A stretch of 64,000 nt of DNA from Geodermatophilus poikilotrophus (GTDB taxonomy: Bacteria; Actinomycetota; Actinomycetes; Mycobacteriales; Geodermatophilaceae), in NCBI RefSeq assembly GCF_900111455.1, contig NZ_FOIE01000003.1, positions 124,001-188,000 of the forward strand, given 5' to 3'. A program made the position numbers and the translations under genes. Below, piece after piece: positions 25,816 to 35,019 of the stretch (positions within the stretch are counted from its first letter, which is position 1; every line of letters begins with the position of its first letter). The notes beneath the pieces are model-generated. The model had not been told where the DNA came from, made no database searches, and saw nothing but the letters and a program-made list of their open reading frames with translations.

Positions 25816-26169
25816 CGTGCCAGGTCCTCCCTGTTCTGCAGCCTCGTGGCGTACGCGCAGGCTGGCACAGCCCCCGCGCCGAGAGTGGTCCGTGGCGTCC
25901 GGCTCGCGCAGCACGCGCTCCGCCGGTCCCGGCCGGGGCGGACCACGCCGTCCGGCCGCTGGATCGCCGGGTCGCCCGGCGCCTCCTCCACGGTACGGCC
26001 CGCGTCCCCGCCGGACGAGGAGCACCGGGACTCTCGTGCCGAGTGGGGCACGCGTGACCCGGATCCTCCGAGGTGCCGACCTGGCGTCCCGCCGGTGCGC
26101 CCGGTGGGACCGCTCTCCCCGCGCTCTGGCACGCTGCCTCCACCGCCGCCCACCCAGGAGGGAGTGCCC
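25816..26169. other. Divergent promoter region, S9 peptidase / CoA transferase
   Basis: 354 bases between divergent genes with no supported gene. A small inverted repeat GTGCC/GGCAC lies at 26036-26051. Promoters of both genes must be here but I cannot define them. Confidence 0.35.
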
Positions 26170-27384
26170 GTGCCGCCGTCGCCCGGACCGCTCGCGGGCC
26201 TGACCGTCCTGGAGCTCACCTCGACGTTCCTCGGCCCGTACTGCGCGGTGCTCATGGCCCAGATGGGCGCGCGGGTGGTCAAGGTCGAGCCGCCGTCGGG
26301 CGACATCATCCGCGGCGTCGGCGACGAGCGCGGCTCCGGGCTGGGGCCGGCGTTCCTCACCTTCAACCGGGGCAAGGAGTCCGTCGTCCTGGACCTGACG
26401 ACGCCGGCCGGCCGGGAGGCACTCGACCTGCTGGTCGACGAGGCCGACGTGGTGCTGCACAACATGCGGCCGAGGGCCGCCGCCCGGCTCGGCATCGACG
26501 CCGGGACGGTCCTGGCCCGCAACCCGCGGGTCGTCCACTGCGCCGCCGTGGGCTACGGCTCGGCCGGCCCGTACCGCGACGAGCCGGCCTACGACGACGT
26601 CGTCCAGGGCGTCTCCGGGCTGGCCGCCGTCCAGGGCGGCGCCGGGGAGCCGCAGTACGTGCGCACCCAGGTGGTGGACAAGACGGTCGGCGTCATGGCG
26701 CTGGCCGCCGTCCTCGCCGCCCTGCACGAGCGGTCGGTGTCCGGCCGCGGGCAGGCGGTCGAGGTGCCGATGTTCGAGTCCATGGCCGGCTTCCTGCTCA
26801 TGGAGCAGCAGGGCGGCCGGGTGTACGCGGGCCGCACCGGCGGCACGGGGTACGCCCGGACGGCGTCGCCCTACCGCCGCCCGCACCGCACCGCCGACGG
26901 GGTCGTCGCGATGCTGCTCTACACCGACGCGCACTGGCGCGAGTTCTTCCGGCTGGTCGACCGGCCCGACCTCGCCGACGACCCCGAGCTGACCACCATC
27001 CGGGGCCGCACCCGGCGGATCGACGAGCTCTACCGGCTGGTCGACGACGAGCTCGCCCGCCGGCCCACGGCGCACTGGCTGTCGACGCTGCGCGACCGGC
27101 ACATCCCGGCCATGCCGGTGAACACCGTCGAGGACCTGTTCGACGACGAGCACCTGGCCGCGGTCGGGTTCTTCGAGGAGGTCGAGCACCCGACCGAGGG
27201 CACGCTGGTGCACGCCCGGCTGCCGTGGACCTTCGGCCGCAGCGGTGCCCCCTCGCTCCCGGGCGCGCCCGCCCTGGGCCAGCACACCGAGGCGACGCTG
27301 CGCCGGCTGGGCCTCGACGACGACGCCGTCCGAGCCGCCGGCACCGCCCGGCCGGTCACCGGGGAGCGGCCCGCTCCGGGGTGA
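26170..27384 (+). CDS. Family III CoA transferase (CaiB/BaiF)
   Basis: A 404-residue enzyme opening with GPLAGLTVLELTSTFLGPYC and GARVVKVEPPSGD, the nucleotide-binding region of the family. PAYDDVVQGVSG carries the Asp that forms the aspartyl-CoA anhydride. It moves CoA between carboxylic acids; the donor and acceptor cannot be told. GTG 26170 is 7 bases after AGGAGGG. It is convergent with the MFS gene, and the two reading frames overlap by 29 bases. Confidence 0.85.
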   Translation: MPPSPGPLAGLTVLELTSTFLGPYCAVLMAQMGARVVKVEPPSGDIIRGVGDERGSGLGPAFLTFNRGKESVVLDLTTPAGREALDLLVDEADVVLHNMRPRAAARLGIDAGTVLARNPRVVHCAAVGYGSAGPYRDEPAYDDVVQGVSGLAAVQGGAGEPQYVRTQVVDKTVGVMALAAVLAALHERSVSGRGQAVEVPMFESMAGFLLMEQQGGRVYAGRTGGTGYARTASPYRRPHRTADGVVAMLLYTDAHWREFFRLVDRPDLADDPELTTIRGRTRRIDELYRLVDDELARRPTAHWLSTLRDRHIPAMPVNTVEDLFDDEHLAAVGFFEEVEHPTEGTLVHARLPWTFGRSGAPSLPGAPALGQHTEATLRRLGLDDDAVRAAGTARPVTGERPAPG

Positions 27385-28633
27385 GCGCGGCAGCCCGCTC
27401 GGCGGAGAGGATGAGCGCGGCCGCGGCGAGCGTGCAGACCGCGACCGCCCCGAACGCCACGCCGTACCCGGCCGCTCCGATCAGCGCGCCGGCCGCGACC
27501 GGGGCGACCACCCGGCCCAGCTGCCCGGCCAGGGCCTGGCCGCCGGAGACCGACGCGAAGACGGCGGCGGGCACGTAGCTGCCCAGCAGTGCCGGGCGGG
27601 CGATGTGGATGACGCCGAACCCCGCACCGAACAGCAGCACGAACACCACCGTCGACGCCGGCTGCGGCAGGGCGAACAGCAGCCCCACGCCGACCGCCTG
27701 GCCGGCGATCAGCGCGGCGCTCACCGGCCCGGTGCCCAGCCGCCCGGCCAGCGCGGTGAGCACCACCCGCCCGGCCACCGACATCGCGCCGAGGGCACCG
27801 GCCGACGCCGCCGCCAGCGTCGGGGACGCGCCGCGCTCCAACAGGTGCGCCACCAGGTGCACCGCGACGGCGGTGGTGGCCAGCATCTCCAGCGCCGTGG
27901 CCAGGGTCAGCCGGCGCACCGCGGGGTCCTGCCACGGGTCGACCGGGGCGGCGGGCGGGTCCGGCGTCGCCGACGGCCCGGGACCGGGCGCCGCAACGGG
28001 TTCGGGGGACGCCGCGCCGTCCGGGGCGAGGCCGAGGTCGGCCGGGGCGCGCCGCAGCAGCAGCGCGTGCGGCACCGCGCAGAGTGCGACCGGCACGGCG
28101 AGCACCAGCAGTGCGCCGCGCCACCCGAGCCCGTCGATGAGGGCCTGCGAGGTCGGCAGGAAGACGGTCGAGGCGAACCCGGCGACCACGGTGAGGGTCA
28201 GCAGCGCGGCCCGCCGCTCGCGGTGGAACCACGTGTTGATCACCGCGTACGCCGGCTCGTAGAGGACGGCCGCGCAGGCCAGCCCGATGCCGGTGAACAC
28301 CAGGTACAGCTGCGGCAGGGTGCGCACCTGCGACCAGCCGACGACGCAGGCCGCGCCGAGCAGGCTGCCCGCGGTCATCAGCCAGCGCGCCCCGTGCCGG
28401 TCCAGCCAGCGGCCCACGGCCGGGGCGGCCGCTCCGGTGACGGCCATGGCGAGGGTGAGCGCGCCCGACAGCTGCGCGGTGCCGGCGCCGAGGTCGCGCT
28501 GCATCGGCACGAGGAACACCGCGAAGGAGTAGAAGAGCACCCCGTAGGCGACGGTCTCGGTGCCGGCCAGCGCCCACACCATCCGCCAGCCCGGGAAGTC
28601 CCGGCGCCGCCCGGCCCCCACGGTCGGCGTCAC
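27356..28633 (-). CDS. MFS transporter
   Basis: A 425-residue major facilitator with about 12 transmembrane segments, a long cytosolic loop at about 200-240 (Pro/Ala-rich) between the halves and PAVGRWLDRHGARWLM in loop 2-3. Resembles oxalate/formate or monocarboxylate carriers. GTG 28633 begins one base after the SDR gene's stop, so the two genes are translationally coupled; an organic acid handled by that SDR is a plausible substrate. Confidence 0.75.
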   Translation of the reverse strand: MTPTVGAGRRRDFPGWRMVWALAGTETVAYGVLFYSFAVFLVPMQRDLGAGTAQLSGALTLAMAVTGAAAPAVGRWLDRHGARWLMTAGSLLGAACVVGWSQVRTLPQLYLVFTGIGLACAAVLYEPAYAVINTWFHRERRAALLTLTVVAGFASTVFLPTSQALIDGLGWRGALLVLAVPVALCAVPHALLLRRAPADLGLAPDGAASPEPVAAPGPGPSATPDPPAAPVDPWQDPAVRRLTLATALEMLATTAVAVHLVAHLLERGASPTLAAASAGALGAMSVAGRVVLTALAGRLGTGPVSAALIAGQAVGVGLLFALPQPASTVVFVLLFGAGFGVIHIARPALLGSYVPAAVFASVSGGQALAGQLGRVVAPVAAGALIGAAGYGVAFGAVAVCTLAAAALILSAERAAALTPERAAPR

Positions 28634-28634
28634 C

Positions 28635-29393
28635 TCACGAGCTGCGGCGGGCGACCCTGCCGGAGCCGGCCTGGTCCACCGGGTAGAGGAGGACGTCGGC
28701 GACGACGACGTGCGGCGGCCGGCTCGCGACCCAGGTGACGACGTCGGCGACGTCGGCCGCCGACAGCGGGGTCAGGCCCTCGTAGACGGCCTTCGCCGGG
28801 GCCTCGTCCCCGTCGAAGCGGACCAGGGAGAACTCGGTCTCGACCATCCCGGGGTCGACCTGGCTGATCCGCACGCCGCTGCCCAGCACGTCCATCCGCA
28901 TACCGCGGGTGATCCGCTCCACGGCGGCCTTGGTGGCGCAGTACACGGCGCCACCGGGGTAGACCTCGCGGCCGGCGTTGGACCCGATGTTGACCACGTG
29001 GCCGGAGCCGCGCTCGACCATGCCGGGCAGCACGCAGGCCGAGACGTTGAGCAGGCCGCGGACGTTGGTGTCCAGCATCCGGTCCCAGTTCTCCGGGTCG
29101 TCGGTGTGGATCGGCCCGCGGCCGGCGGCCAGCCCGGCGTTGTTGACCAGGACGTCGATCGGCGTCCAGTCGGCGGGCAGCGAGCCGAGCGCGGCCGACA
29201 CCTGGGCGCGGTCCCGGACGTCCACGGTCAGCGGCAGCACCGCGTCCCCGTGCTGCGCGTGGAGGTCCGCCAGCCGCTCGGTGCGGCGGGCGGCGGCGAT
29301 CACCCGGGCGCCCTCGGCGAGGAACGCCTCGGTGCAGGCCCGGCCGATGCCGCTCGAGGCTCCGGTGACCAGTACGACGCGTGCAGTGCTCAC
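28635..29393 (-). CDS. Short-chain dehydrogenase, YdfG-like
   Basis: A 252-residue classical SDR: TGASSGIGRA near the start, NNAGLAAG, catalytic Ser in NIGSNAGREV and YCATK (Tyr and Lys). Similar to NADP-dependent 3-hydroxy acid/serine dehydrogenases. GTG 29393 follows AGGAGCCCCC. It is encoded between the GntR regulator and the MFS gene on the same strand, suggesting control by the same regulator. Confidence 0.8.
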   Translation of the reverse strand: MSTARVVLVTGASSGIGRACTEAFLAEGARVIAAARRTERLADLHAQHGDAVLPLTVDVRDRAQVSAALGSLPADWTPIDVLVNNAGLAAGRGPIHTDDPENWDRMLDTNVRGLLNVSACVLPGMVERGSGHVVNIGSNAGREVYPGGAVYCATKAAVERITRGMRMDVLGSGVRISQVDPGMVETEFSLVRFDGDEAPAKAVYEGLTPLSAADVADVVTWVASRPPHVVVADVLLYPVDQAGSGRVARRSS

Positions 29394-29424
29394 GGGGGCT
29401 CCTGTGCTCGGGGCGGGGTTGGGG

Positions 29425-30177
29425 TCAGGCGCGGGCGCGCCGGGTGCGGGGGGTGTCGGCGGCCCGCGAGCCCGACGGCGCCCGGGTGCGGCGGAAGGCG
29501 ACCGGCTCGGGCGGGGCGTCGTCGACCGGCTGGGTGTCGAGGTAGGAGTCGCGGGACTGGTGGACGTGCGCGCGCATGGCGGCCGCGGCCTCGTCGGGCC
29601 GGCCGGCCGCGATGAGCTCGGCGACCCGGCGGTGCTCGGCCCACGCGCGCGGGGCGATGGTGCTGACCAGCGGCGCGAAGAACCAGCGGCTGCGCTGGGA
29701 GAGCTGCTCGCCGAACTCGAGCAGCAGGTGGTTGCGCGCGCAGAGCACCACGGTGCGGTGGAAGCGGGCGGTGTGCCCGGCCATCTGCTGGGCGGGCACC
29801 CCCCGCGCCCAGTCGGCGTCGGCCTCGTCGCAGATGCCCAGCAGCGCCGCGGCGTCCTCGGGCGTGCAGCGCCGCGCGGCCAGCTCGGCGGCGGCGCGCT
29901 CGACCACCTCCCGGGCCTCGAAGAACTCCTCGACCTGCTGCCGGGTCGGTTGGTTGACGAACGCCCCCTGCCGCGGCCGCAGCGTGATCCAGCCGTCGCG
30001 GTGCAGCCGCTGCAGGGCCTCGCGCACCGGACCGCGGCTGACCCCGAGCTCGGCGGCCAGGCGCTCCTCGACCAGGTGGTCGCCGGGCGCGAGCGTCCGG
30101 GCGATGAGCAGCTCCTGCAGCCGCCCGTAGACGTGCTCGCGCAGCGGGAGGGCGTGGATGTGGTCGGCGCCGGACAC
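29425..30177 (-). CDS. GntR/FCD family transcriptional regulator
   Basis: A 250-residue repressor type: winged helix at about 10-75 (LREHVYGRLQELLIA...LAAELGVSRGPVREAL) and an FCD ligand domain with metal-binding His/Asp positions (HTARFHRTVVL, EHRRVAELI). FCD proteins bind small organic acids. Start GTG 30177 is preferred; a TTG at 30243 would extend it by 22 residues but falls within operator-like sequence. It faces the TAXI operon across ~190 bases and very probably controls it. Confidence 0.8.
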   Translation of the reverse strand: MSGADHIHALPLREHVYGRLQELLIARTLAPGDHLVEERLAAELGVSRGPVREALQRLHRDGWITLRPRQGAFVNQPTRQQVEEFFEAREVVERAAAELAARRCTPEDAAALLGICDEADADWARGVPAQQMAGHTARFHRTVVLCARNHLLLEFGEQLSQRSRWFFAPLVSTIAPRAWAEHRRVAELIAAGRPDEAAAAMRAHVHQSRDSYLDTQPVDDAPPEPVAFRRTRAPSGSRAADTPRTRRARA

Positions 30178-30211
30178 GATCGATCCCCACTTCCCGCGTC
30201 GGTGTGCAGCA

Positions 30212-30250
30212 GGATCGTTCCACGGATCGTTAACAGTAGACAAGATTTGT
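30212..30250. promoter_or_regulatory. Candidate GntR operator region
   Basis: An unusually AT-containing patch in the divergent gap. Direct repeats GGATCGTT at 30212-30219 and 30224-30231 are 12 bases apart, and an inverted repeat ACAA-GAT-TTGT lies at 30240-30250. FCD-type GntR regulators commonly bind short TTGT/ACAA-like palindromes, so this is the likeliest binding site. Confidence 0.45.
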
Positions 30251-30363
30251 TGTGAGCTGGTTCACTCAGCGACCGACCGCTCCGGCTCGGCCCCTCGAGC
30301 CGTCCCGACCAGGGAGGACGCCGGCCCTGGGGTCCCCGACCGCACGCACCAGGAAGGCCAACG

Positions 30364-31365
30364 ATGACCTCCAGCCCGATCCCTGCCCGGCCGACCCGCC
30401 GCCTCCTCGGCACCGCGCTGGCCACCGCGCTCCTGCTCACCGCCTGTGGCGGGGGCGAGTCCGGCGGCTCCGGGGGAGGTGAGGGCGCGCAGGCCGGCGG
30501 CCCGCTGACCTTCGCCACGGGTGGCACCGGCGGCGTCTACTACCCCTACGGCGGCGGCATCGCCAACCTGCTCAGCTCGGAGCTGGAGGGGACGACGGTC
30601 ACGGTCCAGGAGACCAACGCCTCGGTCGACAACATGCAGCTGCTGGCCTCGGGGCAGGCGCAGCTGGCCTTCGGCCTCGGCGACGTCGTCTCCGACGCGG
30701 CCAACGGTGAGAACACGTTCACCGAGGCGCTGCCGCTGTGCTCGCTCGGCAACATCTACAACAACTTCACGCACGTCTTCACGACCGCGGCGACCGGGAT
30801 CACCTCGATCGAGGACCTCCGCGGCAAGCGGGTGTCGCCCGGGGCCGTCGGCTCGGCCTCGGAGGTCACCGCCGACCGGATCATGCAGGCGGCCGGCCTC
30901 GACCCGCAGGCCGACATCGAGCGCGCCCAGCTGGGGGTCGCGGAGACCGTCGCGGCGATCCAGGACGGCACCGTCGACGCGGGCTTCTGGTCCGGCGGCC
31001 TGCCCACCGGCGCCATCGTCGAGCTGGCCAACAACGCCGACCTGGTGCTCATCCCGACCGCCGAGTACACCGACGCGATGGCCGAGCAGTACGGCGACTA
31101 CTACTTCGCCGACGAGATCCCGGCCAACACCTACGAGGGCCAGACCGAGGCCTCGCCGCAGGTGGTCTCGCCGAACATCCTCGTGGCCCGCACGGACATG
31201 GACGAGCAGCTGCAGCAGGACATCACGCGGACGATCTTCGAGAACAAGGAGCAGCTGCTCACCGTCCACCCGGCGGCCGAGGAGCTGGACCCGGCGACCG
31301 CCGGCGAGGTCGCCTTCATCGAGACCTGCCCCGGCGCGCAGGCCTACTTCGACTCGGTGGGCTGA
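30364..31365 (+). CDS. TAXI family TRAP transporter binding lipoprotein
   Basis: A 333-residue substrate-binding protein. Signal peptide with lipobox LLTACGG (mature Cys about residue 28), then TFATGGTGGVYYPYGGGIANLLS, the TAXI-family start, and FGLGDVVSDAANG. It captures an organic acid outside the membrane and delivers it to the fused permease two genes downstream. First gene of the operon, divergent from the GntR gene. Confidence 0.9.
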   Translation: MTSSPIPARPTRRLLGTALATALLLTACGGGESGGSGGGEGAQAGGPLTFATGGTGGVYYPYGGGIANLLSSELEGTTVTVQETNASVDNMQLLASGQAQLAFGLGDVVSDAANGENTFTEALPLCSLGNIYNNFTHVFTTAATGITSIEDLRGKRVSPGAVGSASEVTADRIMQAAGLDPQADIERAQLGVAETVAAIQDGTVDAGFWSGGLPTGAIVELANNADLVLIPTAEYTDAMAEQYGDYYFADEIPANTYEGQTEASPQVVSPNILVARTDMDEQLQQDITRTIFENKEQLLTVHPAAEELDPATAGEVAFIETCPGAQAYFDSVG

Positions 31366-31394
31366 CCGGGCAGCGAGCGCGGGAGGAGCCGGTC

Positions 31395-31946
31395 GTGGTC
31401 GTGCTGCCGGGGTCCGGGGCTGCTGCCGCGGGCCCCGGCGGCGCGACCGCCCGCCGCCGCACGGTGCGGTGGTTCGCCGCCGTCGTGCTGGTGGTGGTCG
31501 CGGCGACCACCGCGGCGCTGGCCGGGGACGACGGCCGGGCGGTCGTCGTCCGGACGCCGGACGGCGAGGTCGTCGCCCGCGTCCCGCTGACCGGGGACCG
31601 GTTCGCCGTCAGCTACCGCAACAGCGTCTACACCACCCTGGCCGAGGAGCGGTACCGCGTCCTCCCCGACGGCCGCTTCGAGCTCGTCGAGCTGGCCGCC
31701 GACCAGGTGGCCGTGCTCGAGGAGTACTACGCCGTACCGGGTGCACCACGACCCGCGCCGCCCGGCGACCGCCGCCACCACGTGGCCGAGCCCGACCCGG
31801 CCCGCCCGGCCGTCTTCGACGTCCTGAACATCGCCGCCACCGACCTGGGCGAGCGCACACTGCACACCCCGGGTACCGACCCCGTCCCGATCTGGCGGCT
31901 CCTGACCAGGGAGGACCCCACCGTGCTACTGGAGATCGAGCGATGA
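31395..31946 (+). CDS. DUF1850 protein of TAXI-TRAP systems
   Basis: A 183-residue protein with one N-terminal membrane anchor (about 22-42) and a DUF1850-like outer domain: FAVSYRNSVYTTLAEERYRV and FELVELAADQVAVLEEYYAV. DUF1850 proteins sit between binding protein and permease in TAXI operons; their role is unknown, perhaps assembly. GTG 31395 follows GGGAGGAG. Its stop overlaps the permease ATG (ATGA). Confidence 0.75.
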   Translation: MVVLPGSGAAAAGPGGATARRRTVRWFAAVVLVVVAATTAALAGDDGRAVVVRTPDGEVVARVPLTGDRFAVSYRNSVYTTLAEERYRVLPDGRFELVELAADQVAVLEEYYAVPGAPRPAPPGDRRHHVAEPDPARPAVFDVLNIAATDLGERTLHTPGTDPVPIWRLLTREDPTVLLEIER

Positions 31947-34171
31947 AGATGAAGCTGCCAGGCCGCGCACGGACGCGGACGGCCGAGGACGAGCAGGCCC
32001 CGGCGGAGCACCGGCACGACAGCGTCCACAGGGCCGCCCACCACGCCGCTCACCGGCAGGGCGGCATCGTGGACGTCGCCACCCTGGACAAGCGCCCCGG
32101 CGCCGATCCGGTCGACGACCCCGACCGGATCGACGAGGAGGCGCTGATCGCCGAGTTCGAGGCCGAGAAGCCGGCCCGCCACCTCACCGGCTGGCCGAGC
32201 TGGGTCACCTCGGTGGTCGGCGTGGGGCTGTCCCTGTTCGGCCTCTACTGGGTGTTCAACCCGCTCCCGCGACAGGTGTACCTGCCGACGTTCCTGTCCA
32301 TCGGCCTGTTCCTGACCTTCCTGACCTACCGCGGCTGGCCGCGGTCGGTCAGGGCCAAGGAGTCCGGGAGAGCCGACCGCCCGAACGTGCTGGACTGGCT
32401 GCTGGCGCTCGCCTCGCTCGTGCCCGGCCTCTACATGGTGTTGGACTGGCAGGGCTTCTTCCGGCGCGCGATCCTGCCGACCGACACCGACCTGATCATC
32501 GGCACGCTGCTCGTCCTGCTGTGCCTGGAGGCCGCACGGCGCACCGTCGGCATCCTGGTCCCGGTCGTCGTGCTGCTGTTCATCGCCTCGGCGTACTGGG
32601 GATCGTTCCTGCCCGCGCCGTTCACCACCGCCAACTTCGGCTGGCCGCGGCTGGTCGGGCACAACGTCATGGGGCTGCAGGGCATCTTCGGCACGCCGCT
32701 GGAGGTCGCCGCCACCTACATCATCCTGTTCACCATCTACGGCGCCGTCCTGGCCGCCTCGGGTGCCACCCGGTTCTTCATCGACCTGTCCTTCGCCGCG
32801 TTCGGGCAGTCCCCGGCCGGCCCCGGCCGCACGGTCACCCTCTCGGGCTTCCTGCTGGGCACGGTGTCCGGCTCGGGCGTCGCCACGACGGTGACCCTCG
32901 GTGGCATCTCCTGGCCGCTGCTGAAGCGGGCCGGCTACCCGAAGGAGGCCGGCGGCGGCGTGCTGGCGGCCGCCGGCATCGGCGCGATCATGTCCCCGCC
33001 GACCCTGGGCGCGGCGGCGTTCATCATCGCCGAGCTGCTGCAGGTCTCCTACCTCGAGGTGCTCATCTGGGCGACGATCCCGACGATCCTGTACTACCTC
33101 GGGATCATCCTGGCGATCGAGATGGACGCCCGGCGGCACAAGACGCACACCGTGGCGATGGAGACCCAGTCGGCCTGGAAGCTGCTGCTGCGCTTCGGCT
33201 ACCACTTCTCCTCCCTGGCCGCGATCGTCTTCTTCCTGGTGCTGGGCTTCACGCCCTTCCGCGCGGTCGTCTACGCCACCGTGCTGGCGTTCCTGCTCAG
33301 CTTCCTCGAGCGCCGGTCGTGGATCACGCCCCGGCGGCTGTGGGAGGCGCTGGCCCAGGGCGCGACCGGGGCGCTGTCGGTCATCCCGGTCATGGCCGTC
33401 GCCGGCATCATCGTCGGCGTCATGACCCTGACCGGCCTGGCGCTGCGGCTGGCCGGGATCATCGTCGACTTCTCCAACGGCAACGTGGTGCTGACCGCCG
33501 TCTTCTCCGCGGTGGTGGTCGTGCTGCTGGGGCTCGCGGTCCCGGTGACGGCGAGCTTCATCATCTCGTTCGTCGTCATCTCCCCGGCGCTGCAGCAGGT
33601 GGGCGTCGAGCCGTTCGCCGCGGCGATGTTCATCTTCTACTACGCGGTGCTCAGCGAGGTCTCCCCGCCGACGGCGCTCTCGCCGTTCGCCGCCGCTGCC
33701 ATCACCGGTGGCAAGCCGGTCAAGACCATGTGGCTGACGTGGAAGTACACGCTGCCGGCATTCCTCGTGCCGTTCATCTTCGTGCTCTCCCCGCGCGGCG
33801 TCGGGCTGCTCTTCGAGGGCGGCGCCGCCACGGTGGCGATCGCCTTCGTCACCTCGGTCTTCGCCGTGGCCTCGCTGGCGGTGGTCACCGGCGCCTGGCT
33901 GTTCGGCCCGGCGCGCGTCCCCGAGCGGGTGCTGTTCCTCGTCGCGGCCATCGCGCTGCTGGTCATGACGCCGATGTTCATCGCGGTCGGCGCGGGCTTC
34001 GCCCTCGCCGGCGTGGTGGTGCACCTGGTCACCCGCCGCCGGGCCACGCCGGACGACGACGGACGTGCGGTGGAACCCGAGGCCGGGAGGTCCGACGTGC
34101 CCAGCGGCTCGGCCGACGCGCTACCGACGGCCGGTGCCACGACCGCGGACCGCCCGCGGACGGAGCGGTGA
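31943..34171 (+). CDS. TRAP transporter fused permease (DctQ-DctM type)
   Basis: A 742-residue membrane protein. A polar, His-rich cytosolic N-terminus of ~75 residues precedes a 4-helix small-subunit part (to about 215), then the large 12-helix permease with TLSGFLLGTVSGSGVATTVTLGGISWPLLKRAGYP and SEVSPPTALSPFAAAAITGG. Transport is driven by the sodium gradient in characterised TRAP systems. Works with the TAXI protein upstream. Confidence 0.9.
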   Translation: MKMKLPGRARTRTAEDEQAPAEHRHDSVHRAAHHAAHRQGGIVDVATLDKRPGADPVDDPDRIDEEALIAEFEAEKPARHLTGWPSWVTSVVGVGLSLFGLYWVFNPLPRQVYLPTFLSIGLFLTFLTYRGWPRSVRAKESGRADRPNVLDWLLALASLVPGLYMVLDWQGFFRRAILPTDTDLIIGTLLVLLCLEAARRTVGILVPVVVLLFIASAYWGSFLPAPFTTANFGWPRLVGHNVMGLQGIFGTPLEVAATYIILFTIYGAVLAASGATRFFIDLSFAAFGQSPAGPGRTVTLSGFLLGTVSGSGVATTVTLGGISWPLLKRAGYPKEAGGGVLAAAGIGAIMSPPTLGAAAFIIAELLQVSYLEVLIWATIPTILYYLGIILAIEMDARRHKTHTVAMETQSAWKLLLRFGYHFSSLAAIVFFLVLGFTPFRAVVYATVLAFLLSFLERRSWITPRRLWEALAQGATGALSVIPVMAVAGIIVGVMTLTGLALRLAGIIVDFSNGNVVLTAVFSAVVVVLLGLAVPVTASFIISFVVISPALQQVGVEPFAAAMFIFYYAVLSEVSPPTALSPFAAAAITGGKPVKTMWLTWKYTLPAFLVPFIFVLSPRGVGLLFEGGAATVAIAFVTSVFAVASLAVVTGAWLFGPARVPERVLFLVAAIALLVMTPMFIAVGAGFALAGVVVHLVTRRRATPDDDGRAVEPEAGRSDVPSGSADALPTAGATTADRPRTER

Positions 34172-35019
34172 GCCCGCGGCTCATCGACGGCGTCGCCGAC
34201 CTGCACGTGCACGGGGCACCCAGCCTCGTCGCCCGGCACGGGCTCGACCACGAGGTGGTCGGCGCGCACGCACAGGTCGGCGTCGACCTCGCCGTCCTCA
34301 AGGCGCACGAGGGCTCGACGGTGGAGCGCGCGGCCCTGGCCGCGGGCCGGCCGGAGACCGACGGCGTCCGGGTGGTCGGCGGGATCGTGCTCAACTCACC
34401 GGCCGGCGGGGCCAACCCCGACGCGGTGGAGGTGGCCGCCCGGCTCGGTGGGCGGGTGGTGTGGATGCCGACGGTCTCCGCGCCCGCGCACGTCGCGTCG
34501 GCGGCCGCCCCCGAGCTCTCGGTGCACCGGACGCTGTCCTTCCGGCAGGTCGACGTGCTGGACGACGCCGGTGCGCTGCTGCCCGCGTGGCAGGAGGTGC
34601 TCGACGTCGTCGCCGCTTCCGACCTGGTGCTGGCCTCGGGTCACCTGACCTGCGCGGAGGCGCTGGTGCTCTTCCGGGCGGCGTCGGCGGCCGGGGTGCG
34701 CCGGATGCTGTTCAACCACCCGCGCATGCCGTTCCTGCAGTGGGACGACGACGCCGCGCCGGAGCTGGCGCGGCTGGGCGTGGTGCTGGAGCTCGGCATC
34801 CTGCCCGACATCCTCACCACCGACGGGCCGCCGTCGACCACCCTGGGCGAGGTCTACCCGCACGACCAGCTGGCCTTCGGCGGCGACCTCGGGCACGCCG
34901 ACCACCCCACGATGGCGCAGGCGCTCCCCGGCTGGCTGGCCGGGCTGGAGGCGTGCCTGGGCGAGGCCGGCGCCGAGCACGCCCTCACCACCGTGGGCCG
35001 CGAGCTGGTGCTCCGGTGA
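34168..35019 (+). CDS. DUF6282 family metal-dependent hydrolase
   Basis: A 283-residue amidohydrolase-like protein: DLHVHGAPSL (HxH metal ligands at about 12-14), LKAHEG, FNHPRMPF and GDLGHADHP supply further His/Asp ligands. This is the DUF6282 pattern; members sit in TRAP and hydroxyacid gene clusters and probably cleave a C-N or C-O bond or lactone of the imported compound (inference). GTG start overlaps the permease stop. Confidence 0.75.
   Translation: MSPRLIDGVADLHVHGAPSLVARHGLDHEVVGAHAQVGVDLAVLKAHEGSTVERAALAAGRPETDGVRVVGGIVLNSPAGGANPDAVEVAARLGGRVVWMPTVSAPAHVASAAAPELSVHRTLSFRQVDVLDDAGALLPAWQEVLDVVAASDLVLASGHLTCAEALVLFRAASAAGVRRMLFNHPRMPFLQWDDDAAPELARLGVVLELGILPDILTTDGPPSTTLGEVYPHDQLAFGGDLGHADHPTMAQALPGWLAGLEACLGEAGAEHALTTVGRELVLR

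Noticed and set aside
25816..27285. Long minus-strand open frame extending the S9 peptidase to over 1,100 residues
   Set aside because: The added part is antisense to the CoA transferase, shows no family similarity, and arises from high third-position GC. The peptidase has its own ribosome site at 25815.
30178..30243. TTG start giving the GntR regulator 22 more residues
   Set aside because: The extension lies in operator-like, AT-containing sequence and is outside the family's normal length.
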